A stretch of DNA of 64,000 bases. It comes from Marisa cornuarietis. Taxonomy: Eukaryota > Mollusca > Gastropoda > Architaenioglossa > Ampullariidae. The number at the start of each line of letters is the position of its first letter. Position 1 is the first letter of the stretch. The position numbers and the translations under genes are program-made. The notes under the pieces are model-generated. The model did no database searches. It was not told the origin of the DNA and saw only the letters and a list, made by a program, of their open reading frames with translations. This document shows positions 52,155 through 64,000 of this stretch, in pieces. The stretch covers positions 4,498,501 through 4,562,500 of the forward strand of contig SMMW01000634.1 of assembly GCA_004794655.1 (NCBI GenBank), given 5' to 3'.

Positions 52155-55100
52155 CTTTGAAGCTTACAAACAAATGGGAAGACGTATGCGATTATAAGTT
52201 GTTTCATGAGAAAGAAAGAACCATATAAACACAAACAAGGAGAGAGGGGGGGGGTATATTACTCATTCAGCAAAAGACTCAAATTCTTATTCTGCAACAC
52301 TGCGCCTATCAGTTGCTCAGACATGTTGATGCACCAGCTCCTTCTTGTCTTGAAAACGCTCCCTGACAGATTGAAAGGAGAAAATGTCTAGGGAGCAGCA
52401 AAAACAGAGTTAAAAGGAAGAAACAGTAATAGACTAGAGCTCGGGGGATGCAGAGATAAGAAAACGAGAGCGAGAACGAGCAACTAGCAGCGTGGGGGGG
52501 GGGGGAAAACTGAAATAAGAACTGAGGCCAAGAAATGTTGTTCGAGGCCAAAACTTCTGATTCACACCCTGTTTGCTGACATGAGTAACACCTACATGAG
52601 AATGAGGGATCTGTCTATTTATGTGTCGGATTGAATGGTTGAAAGTTTTCATATTTTCACTGAAAAGATATTTGTTTAAAAGTATGATCATTACAATATT
52701 ATATTTTATCTTCAGTACTCATTTTCTTACTATTAACATTTCAGTTCTACACAGTAATTTATTAGTTTGTGCATTATTATTTTACACTTCATGTCTGACT
52801 GTAACTGAAGGAGGTGAGATAATGTGTTATCTATCTGTTTGTCTGTCCGTCCATGAATGCGCACATCAACTCTAGAAACATTATTTTCTGACAGAGCGAT
52901 CACACGCTGGAGAATAAAACTGAATGAAAAAAGGAAAGCAAAGACAGAGATAGGAAAAAGAGAGATGGTGGGTAGGAGGAGTGAGAAGAGAGATTTGTAG
53001 GCGAAAAAAACTGTCAACCGCAGCATTCTGGATATTTTCTACTGTTAACAGTCTTGTGAACATCCATACTGTCGACCATACAGAGCTACTCTGTCTCCAT
53101 CTGTGAGCTCCCTTCCATCTCACACTTCACCGCAGTGAAAACACCTTCGCCCTTAGGTTTGTTAATCTTGAAGATGACATGTCCACAACATCCCAGAAAA
53201 ATCTTTTTTTCCTTTAACATGACACAACACTTTTGTCGAAGGCGCCGAGGGAGAAACATAGATTGAGAATGATGAGATCTGGAATCCAAAGATAATCAGC
53301 TTCAAAAAGTTAGTCTGATAATTTTTTTCTTAGTTTCATTTCCAAGACGTCAGGGTGAATTTTTCTTCGTTTGTTTTATGAATACACTGGGGTTGTTCGT
53401 TTTTTTTCTTCTCTTCTTGTCTAACGCTTTAGCCTTTTCTGTGTCTGAATATTTAAGCATCGCTTAAAATGCTTTCAAAGCACCAAAAATGTCAACCATT
53501 ACTATGATAAGAAAGTAAGTTTGTTTCTGATGTAAAAAACCCAAAACACTAAGAAAAACATAGACTTTTGATTTTTACCTCTAAAATATTCCACAAGAAA
53601 AAGAGTTTCTTAAAAACAAATACTAAAACATTTTAACATCCACAGTTACATCTTTACAGCTTATTTCATGCCAAACAATTTATTGGACTTTCCTAGAAGA
53701 TTACTTATACAAATATTATTTTGTGTTTTTATCCGAAGAATCTAAGGGTATCCCCCTTTGGCAAAATTTAATGAAACAGCAGAAGCATAGGTTTTCAGTT
53801 TAATACTTTGTGAGATATGTTATAATACTGTGTAGATGATGCCATATAAAACCTTATCCCTTCTACCTATAATAAGAAATATTTTGCTGTAATATTTTTT
53901 CAGGTATGCTATCTGGAAAATTCTCTCGTCTACCAATTAGATAGTACAATGAGGGTAAACACAATCGTTTACGGCTCCAGTAAGCAAACCACTTTTAACA
54001 TTTATTCTTACTTGTTACCGCTTTGTTTACATGAAGTAAAATATTCCTCTGTTTATTCGGTGTTGTTCAGATCCATAATTCTTTGCTCTAAGCTCTTCTC
54101 ATTCTCTCGTTTCAAACTTTACCCATCATTTCTCCTCTTGCTAGGAAGTCGCAAGTCAGTTCTTGTCATCTGTCTTGTCATCAACAAATGAATAGTTTTC
54201 TCTCTCCGTGACGCTGGAAAGGATTTATGAAGAGATTAGGAAAGCTTAGAATAATGTCATATGGACGGTCTCAACGAGTCGGAGGTCAGACAACCCAAGA
54301 AGGAAGCTCCAGAAGCGTTGGGTTGAAAATGGTGGACAAACATGTTTGTGTTTTGACTTTACCGTGGAACCAATCCTTCGAATGAAACCACCTTTTTGTC
54401 GGCCCTACTAAGATAACACTAATATTAGGGTAGGATACCATCTAGCACCTTACTTTCTGATATTTGCATGTCCACTGGAGACCCCACCGAATGGTTTGCT
54501 GCCATGTAAATGCACTGGAGCATCCTGCTAATAAAGTTGTGTTGCTAGTTCCAGAGCACATCAATTTCAACTATAAGGAGAGCTTTCTCTTTTATTGTTC
54601 TGGTCTAATACTACATTAAGTTGTGAAGATGGAAGTATTCTGCGTGAATATTCATGTACGTTTTATCTGTCTGTCTGTATGTATACTGTTACTGTTGATA
54701 AAAATGCATTCATGATGCATTGTTTTCGAGGTCACGGAGTCACTCCTGTCATTCTTTTTGAGTTTCTTCTCTGTTCTTATCCTCAAAGCTGCAGATCAGA
54801 TCACAACAACTATATAAAAGACACACTTCTTAACGAAAAGGACATAGACGGCAATAAATTTGCACAATCTTACCAGCAAACACAATAGGAATTAAAGGGA
54901 ACAATGAAACTCTGAAAGCAACGAGGTAAGGAACTTAAGTACTTCGAAAACTTCTCACTAAGTTTTAGGGAGGCATTTCTTCACCTCAGCCTATAATGTT
55001 TCTTTCTCCTGCTGTAAAACCGACTATTTAAAGGCCTCCTTTCCTGGCCAGGAAAGCTCAGGAAATATGCAAACGAACCGAAAAAAATACGCGTGGTAAA

Positions 55101-55930
55101 TCAACCAATCGATGGCGAGAGATCCAGAACATGTGACGAAGGCACCTTAGGACGAATAACAAACTGAAAAATCGTTAAGGCAGGCCACTTCAAACTTCCT
55201 AGCGAACAACTTATAATTTCTGTGACGACATTTTCAACAAGAAATCGATTTTAAAATTTTCTAGAAAAAAAAGAACCCGGACACACTGAGCGTTAAAAAT
55301 CTGCCAGTTGCCATTTTCTCTCTCAAAGCTGTCTACCTTTAAGATTTAAGGTCTGATTGCTGGCACCAAGACTATAATAGGCATAATAACCTGTGTTAAA
55401 TGTAATGATTCCAAAGACGTCCAATACAAGTCATGGAAAATAAAAACCTTTAGTCGTGTGTGCTCGAATTCGAGTCTCTGTATCAGGTCTCGGAAAGAGA
55501 TCAAGAGAGAAAAAGAATAAAAGCTCCCCTGACTTTGTGATCGTAAAGAAAGAACTGCGTGGCTGCTTTGATAAACGTTTGGAAAACACCAGGTACTGAG
55601 GGCATCGCGTGTCCAGAGGTTATCGGCACAAAAGAAGGGGGCTGGCTCCCCTTTCCCCCAGCAAGATCTCAGCTGCTGCCATCAAGTAACGGCATCTTTA
55701 AGCCACTTTCTTCTAGGATGCTGTAGTGCTGCTGTGTGATCTTTACTTCCAACTACAACGACTGAAGTATCTAATGATCACTTTGTGAGATTTAGAATTA
55801 ATAACTCTGACAAAATTTATCGTTTGGAAAGCGCTGACGTTCACTATATATATATCTAAGATATATATATATATATAGATATATATGCACATGCGGTATT
55901 CGATGTTTTCACTAACATTATATATATTTT

Positions 55931-56109
55931 TTTATTTGTGTTTTACGCCGAGCCAGCAACTAAGGCTATATCACGGCAAGGCAGCCAGCCCTCTAAACAG
56001 ATGCCACATGCAGAGAAAGAACAGGTTGCCCGAGACGAGAACTGAACCCAGGACAGCCAACCTTCACTGTATTGGTGACAGGCGCTAACCGTTGTGCCAC
56101 CGGGCCGCC
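55931..56109 (-). mobile_element. tRNA-derived SINE, family A, with target-site duplication
   Basis: The reverse complement starts ggcggcccggtggcacaac and ggttagcgcctgtcacc, carries B box gggttcagttctcg, and ends tgctggctcggcgtaaaaca then caaataaa. It is flanked by the direct repeat cactaacattatat at 55,910-55,923 and 56,109-56,122, proof of insertion by target-primed retrotransposition. Confidence 0.92.
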
Positions 56110-56514
56110 ACTAACATTATATTAAGTGAATACCCAGTATATAATACATGACGGAGTCATTATCTACTTACTATCTACCCATTGTATAAGTACATACAAT
56201 GGACAGACGGACACAGAGACAGAAGTACAAAGAGATACAGAGGCGAAATTTTAGCGAGGCTTTTCCCTCATGAGAGACGTGGCTGAAGTACACGTCAGCT
56301 CTCAATATTCACCCTCCATTCTGGCAGAAGGGGTATTTGGATAACGACAGGTGGCACTGCTCAGTTGGCACGAGTAACACTTACATAAAAATAATAAACG
56401 AGGCAAGGGAGTGATGGGAAAAAAGGAGAGTAAAAAATCTGCTACGTTATCTCAAGCATCGTTATCTCGTGTCTCCCCCCTAACAACAAAAAAAAAAACT
56501 CTTACTTTCCCTTA

Positions 56515-56516
<2 letters not shown>

Positions 56517-56574
<58 letters not shown>
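56517..56574. repeat. (TC)n(AC)n compound microsatellite
   Basis: CT units pass directly into CA units. Confidence 0.97.
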
Positions 56575-56579
<5 letters not shown>

Positions 56580-57518
56580 AATACCCGTATGAGGTTTCTG
56601 GAGCTATCCTGTATAAACACATGTCGGAATAAAAATGAGAAAGATATGTACACCTGTTTACAGCTCACCTCCTTAAACGCGTACAGGTAGCCCTACCACA
56701 GTTAATTATTTCCACAGACAGAAAAATCAGGACTTGATCGGAGCCAAAATCAAAGTGAAGACAAAAACAGTGAGAAACTAACACAAAGCATTCCGACCGA
56801 TGCGACACTGCAAACTGAATTGAAGCAAAAAGGAATCTTTGTCTTCACTGATAATAAAAAGCCAATAATTGGAATTCACAAATAATTGAATTTACCCCCA
56901 GCTCGAAACCTCATAAACACAAAAACACACCAAAGCTGCCTCCGTTTCCAAAGCTCACATGCCCACCATAGGTCATCTTGAGAGGATGCGAGCTGCTGGG
57001 GTGACCCCCTCACATTTGCTGAACTTTTATCTCTGCCGCGCACAAGTCGCAGCAAAACTATTTTGCTAAAGAGGAAAAAAAATAACAGCTGCCTTTAAGT
57101 GAGTGTTTGTGTTTATATTTGCAGTCCCAACGAAATGCAAAGATGCGAGGAGGGAGAAGAAGGGTGGTGTACTACTGATCCTCGACTGTAAAAGGGATCC
57201 TTGTATAATGTTTATAGCAATAGGAGACGAAGTGGGATAACAAGCACTACAACCGAGGTCATTTCGACGATTCTGGTGGAACCTTCAAGTAGTGTGCGTT
57301 TAAGGTGTCGTGAACCTCGGGGAATGACTACAGGGGGTGGAGAGAGGTTCAGTAATCGAGCCGCTGCCCTCGGGCTGATTACGCTCTCGATGCTTCCACC
57401 ACCCGCGAGGACTTGTACTTGTACGCCAGACACTTACACTAACTTGCTAGAAAAGATAATACAATCTGACTCCCAGCTACCAAAGTACGTCGCCAATAAT
57501 CAACTCAAGGAAATTTAA

Positions 57519-58140
57519 TGTACTAAAAAATTTATTATTAAATGGAAAGATTTGTACGAGTTACAAATTGTCACGACCACCGCGCAGTGTATCAGTCACT
57601 CAATCCTTTCAACACTTACACGGAGCCTGACAAATACGTGTTCTTTCACACAAATTAAAAGAAAAGAATGATTTGCCTAACGAATCTATCTGCTTTACTA
57701 AGTAAGAATAAAAGAAGAAAACAAGAAAAAATACACAAATGAAAAGTCAGTTAAAAAAACGATTCCTACATCCAGATTACTTTAAAATAATAAAATCTCT
57801 AACCTTTGAGTTCTGCCTTTCTGAATATCTACAAGAATACCTACTCGCCTAATCGATCTATATACTCAAATGCTCTACTTAACAAATTCTTCTTTTAATT
57901 CCTACCCTACTTGTCTTTCCGTCCTAAACCTCGCGCTTCTCCTACCTGACTAACTAACCGCTCACTCGCGCTTTCTCTCTCTCTCTCTCTCACGTCATTT
58001 CCTTCACTTTTTTACGTCACTCATACACGTCTTCCGAACAACTGACGTCATTCACGCTCTTTCGTTCTTCCACACTAATCCTTATAAAATTTAAGCTTAA
58101 TCACGATACAATCAATAACTAATAACAATGATGCCTGACA
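57519..58140 (-). mobile_element. LTR-like element, copy 2 (Ty3-like?)
   Basis: On the minus strand it begins tgtcaggcatcattg and ends ttttttagtaca, 622 bp with TG...CA ends and an AATAAA near the end. Beyond the CA end comes ttccttgagttgattattgg then cgac, where a primer site would be expected. Two blocks are shared with 39,827-40,470. No gag or pol is recognisable in the roughly 300 bases beyond (57,200-57,518). Confidence 0.45.
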
Positions 58141-58550
58141 CAAATCATGCAAGAGTCTTCTAGGGATCCTGTTTACAGTTCCTTATCTCTAATCCAAGTA
58201 ATGTGAGTCACGGATTAATTACCTTAATTATAACACACAACACACTACATTCGTTTGACACACACTCGCCACTTAACCCACGAATGTCTCTTGCGATGTG
58301 GAAGATCCCTCCACCGGTCCTTGACGAAAGGAATCCGTTGATATCCTCGCCGGTCGTCGCTGCCTTCCCACGAGCACCGAGACACGTGACACTCCCTTGC
58401 GTCACCACGTGTCCCTCCCGTCACCTCGAGGCCTTAACTGCTGTCTAGAGGTTAAAGAATGACAATGACAATGACCAACTTTATTTGTCCCAGTAGGCAA
58501 ATGGGAATGACAAAAAAAAAGAAAAAAGAAAGAAGTTGGCAAGTAGCATA

Positions 58551-58552
<2 letters not shown>

Positions 58553-58598
<46 letters not shown>
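58553..58598. repeat. (AC)n(AT)n microsatellite
   Basis: AC units followed by a short TA run. Confidence 0.97.
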
Positions 58599-58609
<11 letters not shown>

Positions 58610-58619
58610 AATAAAAAAA

Positions 58620-60786
58620 ATTACGACAAGGAAATCAAGTATACACTTACAACATCACACACACACACACACACACCATTGACAATTCATCTAAGATTGA
58701 GCAACTGGACTGCAGATGGCACAAATGATTTCAGGTGTCTGTTACTCTTACAAATATAACGCCTAATGAGGGGACCAAGACTTATCTACCAGCCTCGAGA
58801 ATCTGATGTTTGTGACCAAACAGCTACAGGGGTGATGAAGCGTTGAGCATTTTGTTACAGAGCAGGTGTGCGCACTTCTGAGTCAGTCGTGGTGCAGTTA
58901 GTCACGATTTTGAAACTAACTCTCAACAGAGGATCTGATATCAACCGATCTGATCAGCCTCTCTTTACAACGCTACCCATCGAGATCCAGTGGCAGAACC
59001 CGGTTTTCCTACCATGATGTTAAATCCTTGTCCTTATATAAAAGTATTTTTTAAACCGGTTTAATTATTTGTTTAACATTGAAAAATTACCTGCCTGAGA
59101 CAATTAAGATACGAATATATCATCCACGATTCCCGCTATCATTTGTTACAGAAGCTCACTTCTACACAATTAAAATATGTTTTTCAATTGCACGATTAAG
59201 CATTTGAGGTCTATGCTTTGTAGCATGATCCTCTTTTTCTCTTTTTGTTTTTGTTTTGTTCCACATCGACTTTTCTAGACAAAGCAGCCCTTTATAGAAA
59301 CATGTATCAAGATGAGATAACGCCTTGGAGTCTTAGTAGGTCTTCTTTTCTCTCCCAACAAAAGGTCAATGTTATCATACACTGTATATAAAAAACCAAT
59401 AACTACTTGGCAATAGTTATATTTCATAAAAACATACTTATAGAAATGTTCATCCAACTAATTTTCGTTATTTATTTTGGATTCAACGGACCACAGATTT
59501 TGTAAAACAGAACAATGCTCTAGGACCCAGACGTAAGAATTTTTCTCAGCGAGGGCATTTGCAGAGAAAATGAAAACAAATAAAAACCCTCGAAATATAC
59601 CAACAGCAATGCAGGGCGGACATACCACCGTAGAGAAGATACTTTCAGAGAAGCTCCTGTAGTATTACACTTGTCTCAATGACGAATGGGGCTGCATCTG
59701 CAATCTCTAGCTAGGGAGATCCAGAAACACTAAAGACATAACACGTCTGTGTAAATGCGCAGATTAGAAAAACCCGGACATGCGCAAATTTCTGGTCTGT
59801 CTGTCTGTCTTTGATTTTCTATGTTTCTTTGTTTCTTTGTTTTTTTGTTTCTTTGTTTATTTCTTTGTTTCTTTGTTTTCTTTGTTTGTTTGTTTCTTTC
59901 TTTCTTTCTTCTTTCTTTCTTTCTTTGACACTTTTTTTTTCTCTTTTTCATTAATTCCTGGTTTATGTTTGTTTGTTTTTGTTTTTTTTTACTTTTTCCT
60001 TGCTATTTCTTCCGTCTTAGTCTCTTCTATCTTACAATTAAAATTTCTGCGCATCCCAACATATAGGTGTCTATTAGTTTAGTATCTCTGCTCCTTTCTT
60101 CATCTCTTATTCTCAAGTTATTTCTCGACACTCTTTAATAGCTCTTCATGGAAAAATATTCCAAAACAGGTGAGAAAACGCATACACATAATAAGCCTTA
60201 CAACAACGAAATCCCAATAAGTCCTCCAGCGCTACTCGTAAGATCTCTACCTACCCCTCCTCCCTCATCAGCGGCCCCCAGAGCCGTGCGAGACCAGGCA
60301 ACGCCGACACCCACACACAGCCGCTGCAGGTGGAGGAGCCGGCACTAAACGGGTCTGCGCGTGTCTGGAAAACGGACGATAGGCCGTCAGTTCTGGGATT
60401 TCAAACAGAATCTTCACTGGCTACAAACCTGACGATGCGTTCCACCCGGGGAGAGAGAGAGAGAGACGGTGACGTTTGTAAGTCGGAGGCCAGTGACGTG
60501 TGACGCGGTGGGTGCGAAGCTAACCAGTGCGTGACAGGAAAGTCAGTTGGACACGCTCACTTTGCACCCGTACAAATGCTGAAACAAAGCAAAACATCTT
60601 GCTTGGCTTCTTGAAATTAGTGGCTCGGTAGAGATTAGACCTGTAAGCGCCAATAGCGGGATATCCCGCTGCCTCAGGCGGTGATTGTGCACTCGTGTCA
60701 GCCTCGGGATTGTAAGAAGAAAGATTGTATCACAAGTTCCTGGGAATGCTGTGACAATGCTTAACTCGGCCGCCATTGCTTCACAG
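58620..60786. other. Non-coding sequence upstream of the second-receptor exon
   Basis: TTTC/TTTG low-complexity DNA lies at 59.80-59.99 kb, a GC- and CpG-richer stretch at 60.23-60.56 kb, and the exon acceptor at 60,786. The GC-rich stretch could be a 5' exon or promoter of the second receptor, but I see no start codon with a signal peptide. Confidence 0.4.
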
Positions 60787-60853
60787 GTGCAGAACATACT
60801 GGGTGAGAAGAGGAAACAGTGTTGGGAATTGATGAAGGAACAACAGGAGGAAG
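60787..60853 (+). CDS. First ectodomain exon of a probable second class B GPCR, partial
   Basis: The exon sits between an acceptor (gccattgcttcacag) and a donor (ggtaagg) and encodes VQNILGEKRKQCWELMKEQQ then EE, phase 0 in and 1 out. Visible exon 1 of the receptor at 2.2 kb has the same phases, starts with Val directly after cag, and ends in the same basic-Cys-aromatic-acidic helix (KQDCF versus KQCW). I infer a tandem paralogue whose later exons lie beyond the window; no hormone-receptor-domain exon is seen before the end, but intron 1 of the first gene is itself 7.3 kb. An ATG at 60757 is in frame upstream, so a start there cannot be excluded, but no signal peptide follows it. Confidence 0.6.
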
Positions 60854-62385
60854 GTAAGGATGCCAGCCAGGAGGATCTCATCCCTTTCCTCTCTTCATCT
60901 GTCTTTATCGTTTGTCTTTGACTCTGTTAACACCGTTAACACCGATATTGATAAGTTCCTCTAGCCTCCCTCTTGTTTAAGTGTCTCGCCTTCTGTCTCT
61001 TGATATATATATATAGATGTACAGATGCTTTGTTTGCGGTGAGAGAAAAAAGAAAGAGTGTATGTGGGAGTGTGTGCAAATGTTCACAAAGTGAATATGC
61101 GGTATCTAATACAATTATGCAGACACGTTTATTTCCATATTCCATATTTACCATCAGTCCATCAACCTCTCTCTCTCTCTCTCACTCACACACGGACATA
61201 CATTTGTGTACACACACATACGCATGCATACATACGCCCAGAGAGAGAAAATACACTGTTTCTTATCACTGATCATTATTTAAGGCCTCAAGATATTCAC
61301 AGCTACATCAACTTTACGGAGGGCATCATCAGCTCAATATCCCAGCGGCTGATCCACAAAGCCCCGCCATTACGAAGCCTTAAAAAGTATTACTCGGGGT
61401 CTGTGAGACAGGCTATTTACATGCTTCTCCTGGATCATAACTGGTGAAAGGCGTAAACATCACTGCTGAAACTAGCTAATGAGATTGGAACGTAGCAAGG
61501 AACGGATCAGTCTTTTGCCTAAGAGGAGCATAAACAAGGCCAGGCCTTCTGGCGGCAACCTTTTATCGACAGGGTTACTACTGATACTTTCAAGCAGTGA
61601 ATGAGCAAGCTGTTGGGTGGGGAAAGCTCACAGCAGGCGGCTTGAATGTGTAAGACAGACGAAGATTGAGAATAACAGGCCAGCTCTTTCTTTTTCTATG
61701 AACCTTAGCAGCCTGTCTGTGATAGAATGCGGTACAATGGCTAACTCTGAGAAATGTCGATCTGAAGGTGACTAAATTGCATCCTATTTGGACAGGTTCA
61801 AGCCGGGGCATAACGTAAGTCAGTTTTGGATTTAAAGTCTGGTTGGAAAGGCAAAGGTTACAGCATCACTGACTTATTCTCCTAAGGAGTAAGGCAGGGG
61901 AGGAGGCACTTATATCTGACTGCCAACATTAATCACAATCTGTTTTCACGTGAATAATCTGCAGTAACTTTAATCATGCTGCTGAATTTTATTATATTGT
62001 CCCTGGTAGTGATTTTACTGAAGAGGTTTATTTTATTTTAGTTTTGCTTTCAGCATTGCGTGCATATTAAAAATCCTTTTTGTAGTTTTAGGAGAAAAGT
62101 TTTGTTGTGTGTTGTGGTTTACGGATGTAGATTATTTGGGGATGAGTACGTCATCCATTGAGCTCACTTGAAACTATCGAGGGCTGTAGTTTTGTCCTGA
62201 GAGTGACTTAATGAAGAGCACTTGGAGTTGTGTTAGAACACTGAGGAAAGTACTGATGTTGTAGCATTTATTTTTCTATTAGTAAACTATTATTATTTAT
62301 GTGGATTGTTTCTCTGGCAAAATATTGACCTAACATCTCCGCAGTCATGACAAAAATAGCGGATCATGAGAGGGAGGTATGAAAA

Positions 62386-63235
62386 TCGTGTGACATCACG
62401 TCTAATTCTGTTTCTATACCTTGTGTGACATCATGTCTAATTCTGTTTCTATAGTTTGTGTGACATCATGTCTAATTCTGTTTCTATACCTTGTGTGACA
62501 TCATGTCTAATTCTGTTTCTATACCTTGTGTGACATCATGTCTAATTCTGTTTCTATACCTTGTGTGACATCATGTCTAATTCTGTTTCTATAGTTTGTA
62601 TGACATCATGTCTAATTCTGTTTCTATACCTTGTGTGACATCATGTCTAATTCTGTTTCTATAGTTTGTGTGACATCATGTCTAATTCTGTTTCTATAGT
62701 TTGTGTGACATCATGTCTAATTCTGTTTCTATAGTTTGTGTGACATCATGTCTAATTCTGTTTCTATAGTTTGTGTGACACCAAGTCTAATTCTGTTTCT
62801 ATACCTTGTGTGACATCATGTCTAATTCTGTTTCTATAGTTTGTGTGACATCATGTCTAATTCTGTTTCTATAGTTTGTGTGACATCAAGTCTAATTCTG
62901 TTTCTATACCTTGTGTGACATCAAGTCTAATTCTGTTTCTATAGTTTGTGTGACATCATGTCTAATTCTGTTTCTATAGTTTGTGTGACATCAAGTCTAA
63001 TTCTGTTTCTATACCTTGTGTGACATCATGTCTAATTCTGTTTCTATAGCTTGTATGACATCAAGTCTAATTCTGTTTCTATAGTTTGTATGACATCATG
63101 TCTAATCCTGTTTCTATAGCTTGTGTGACATCATGTCTAATTCTGTTTCTATAGTTTGTGTGACATCAAGTCTAATTCTGTTTCTATACCTTGTGTGACA
63201 TCATGTCTAATTCTGGTTCTATAACTTTGTGCGTC
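62386..63235. repeat. 35-bp tandem repeat array, 24 copies
   Basis: The unit is ttgtgtgacatcatgtctaa followed by ttctgtttctatacc (or atagt/atagc). The phrase tctaattctg (one unit has tctaatcctg) starts at 62,401 and recurs to 63,206, exactly 23 intervals of 35 bp with no indel. Variation is confined to a few sites: CC/GT/GC before ttg, and catcatg/catcaag. Confidence 0.97.
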
Positions 63236-63385
63236 ACGTCGCGCAATTCTGTTTTTCTGTAGTTTGTGTGACGTCACACCGTCTAATTCTGTTTTTGTAG
63301 CTTGTGCGACCTTATGTCTACTTCTTTTTCTATAGTTTGCATGACGTAACGTCGTCTAACCGTTTCTGTAGCTTGTGACGTCACT
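63236..63385. repeat. Degenerate edge units of the 35-bp array with CRE palindromes
   Basis: Three or four diverged units follow the regular array. Two contain the perfect CRE TGACGTCA (63,269-63,276 and 63,376-63,383); another has tgacgtaacgtc. Confidence 0.8.
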
Positions 63386-64000
63386 AGAATTGTGCTGTGC
63401 GTACCTGCATTTGTTATCGTTAAAGCCAAGCAACTCTAAGGAACAGATACGCATAAAGTCTCTTGTAAATTAATTCCGGATATTTTATAGCGTGTAGTGC
63501 TGCTTGGATAAACATTTGTGGCGGAGTAGATTGAGTAAACTGACACTAACTGCCCCACTACGTTTGATCTCTTTAGCTCAGGACAAAGATCACATTTCGA
63601 TGTGTCATTTCTCATTAACTTGTACACACGCCTAAAAAGAAGCAAATCTGAAACAAATCTCATGCCGCACGATATCAAGTGAAAGAAAATTATTATCCGG
63701 TTGTTTAAAAAAAAGAAAATGGCAGGAAATAGATTAAATACATTTTGTCACCTCGCTGACACATCTATAAAACCTTTAATTCACGATGAATGTAAAAGTC
63801 GATATTCTTGGATCATCGCCGAAATCAATCTCAGCATCTCATTTTAAGGCACATTCAGCTTAGAGATATAATTAGCCAAACATTAATTTTTAAGGACAGT
63901 TAATGTGCCACTGCCTGTTAGATCATACATGCTTGACATTTTGTTAACATCCTGAGACAAGTTCAAAGTGCTGTCTGCAAATCCAGAAATTGCGTTCGGT

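Larger units (their letters stand above)
50840..55905. other. Non-coding sequence between LINE remnants and SINE
   Basis: It contains the weak candidate exon at 51,498, a G run near 51.60 kb and a CA repeat at 52,098-52,152. The rest is AT-rich with no recognised element. If the candidate exon is real, this belongs to the 5' introns of the second receptor. Confidence 0.45.
60854..64000 (+). other. Presumed intron of the second receptor
   Basis: It holds a CT/CA tract near 61.17 kb, the 35-bp array and AT-rich DNA. No hormone-receptor-domain exon with a TWDNVLCW-like motif was found before the window ends. Confidence 0.4.

Noticed and set aside
61058..61447. 129-residue plus-strand open frame ending YYSGSVRQAIYMLLLDHNW
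   Set aside because: The first half is CT/CA simple sequence; the second half has no recognised domain and no matching splice sites.
62386..63235. CRISPR-like array of regular 35-bp periodicity
   Set aside because: Units are directly contiguous with no unique spacers, and the DNA is eukaryotic; it is a minisatellite.

Overview
This is eukaryotic, AT-rich, intron-rich animal DNA. The large introns, abundant CA and ATG/CAT microsatellites, tRNA-derived SINEs and broken L2/CR1-like and RTE-like LINEs fit a mollusc, most likely a gastropod; that placement is inference. None of the long open frames is a complete gene. The real coding content lies in short exons bounded by GT/AG splice sites, and I joined them by phase and protein family.

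The main gene (about 2.2-29.0 kb, + strand) is a class B1 (secretin-family) peptide-hormone G-protein-coupled receptor. Twelve exons with matching phases join into 562 codons and a stop. They encode the six-cysteine hormone-binding ectodomain, seven membrane segments and a 164-residue serine-rich tail ending in a PDZ-ligand-like STCL. Only the signal-peptide exon(s) and promoter are missing; they lie upstream or are not recognisable. Closest recalled families are the PTH, PDF and calcitonin receptors, and I cannot choose between them by eye. Notable points are a 42-nt TM7 exon, loss of two residues of the class B polar (H-E-T-Y) network, a tandem duplication over a splice donor, an exon flanked by complementary CTTT and AAAG tracts, and a GAT microsatellite at the last acceptor.

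From 29 to 60.8 kb I find no firm gene. The region holds degraded LINE fragments on both strands, three copies of a MITE-like element with terminal inverted repeats, two tRNA-derived SINE families (one copy with a clear target-site duplication), a probable pair of related LTRs, minisatellites and microsatellites.

At 60,787-60,853 a short exon has the same phases, length class and Cys/acidic-helix pattern as the first ectodomain exon of the receptor. It probably opens a second, tandem class B receptor gene that continues past the window. A possible preceding exon lies at 51,498-51,553. Downstream, in the presumed intron, is an array of 24 exactly 35-bp repeats (62.39-63.24 kb) whose units carry TGACATCA, with perfect CRE sites (TGACGTCA) in the degenerate edge units.
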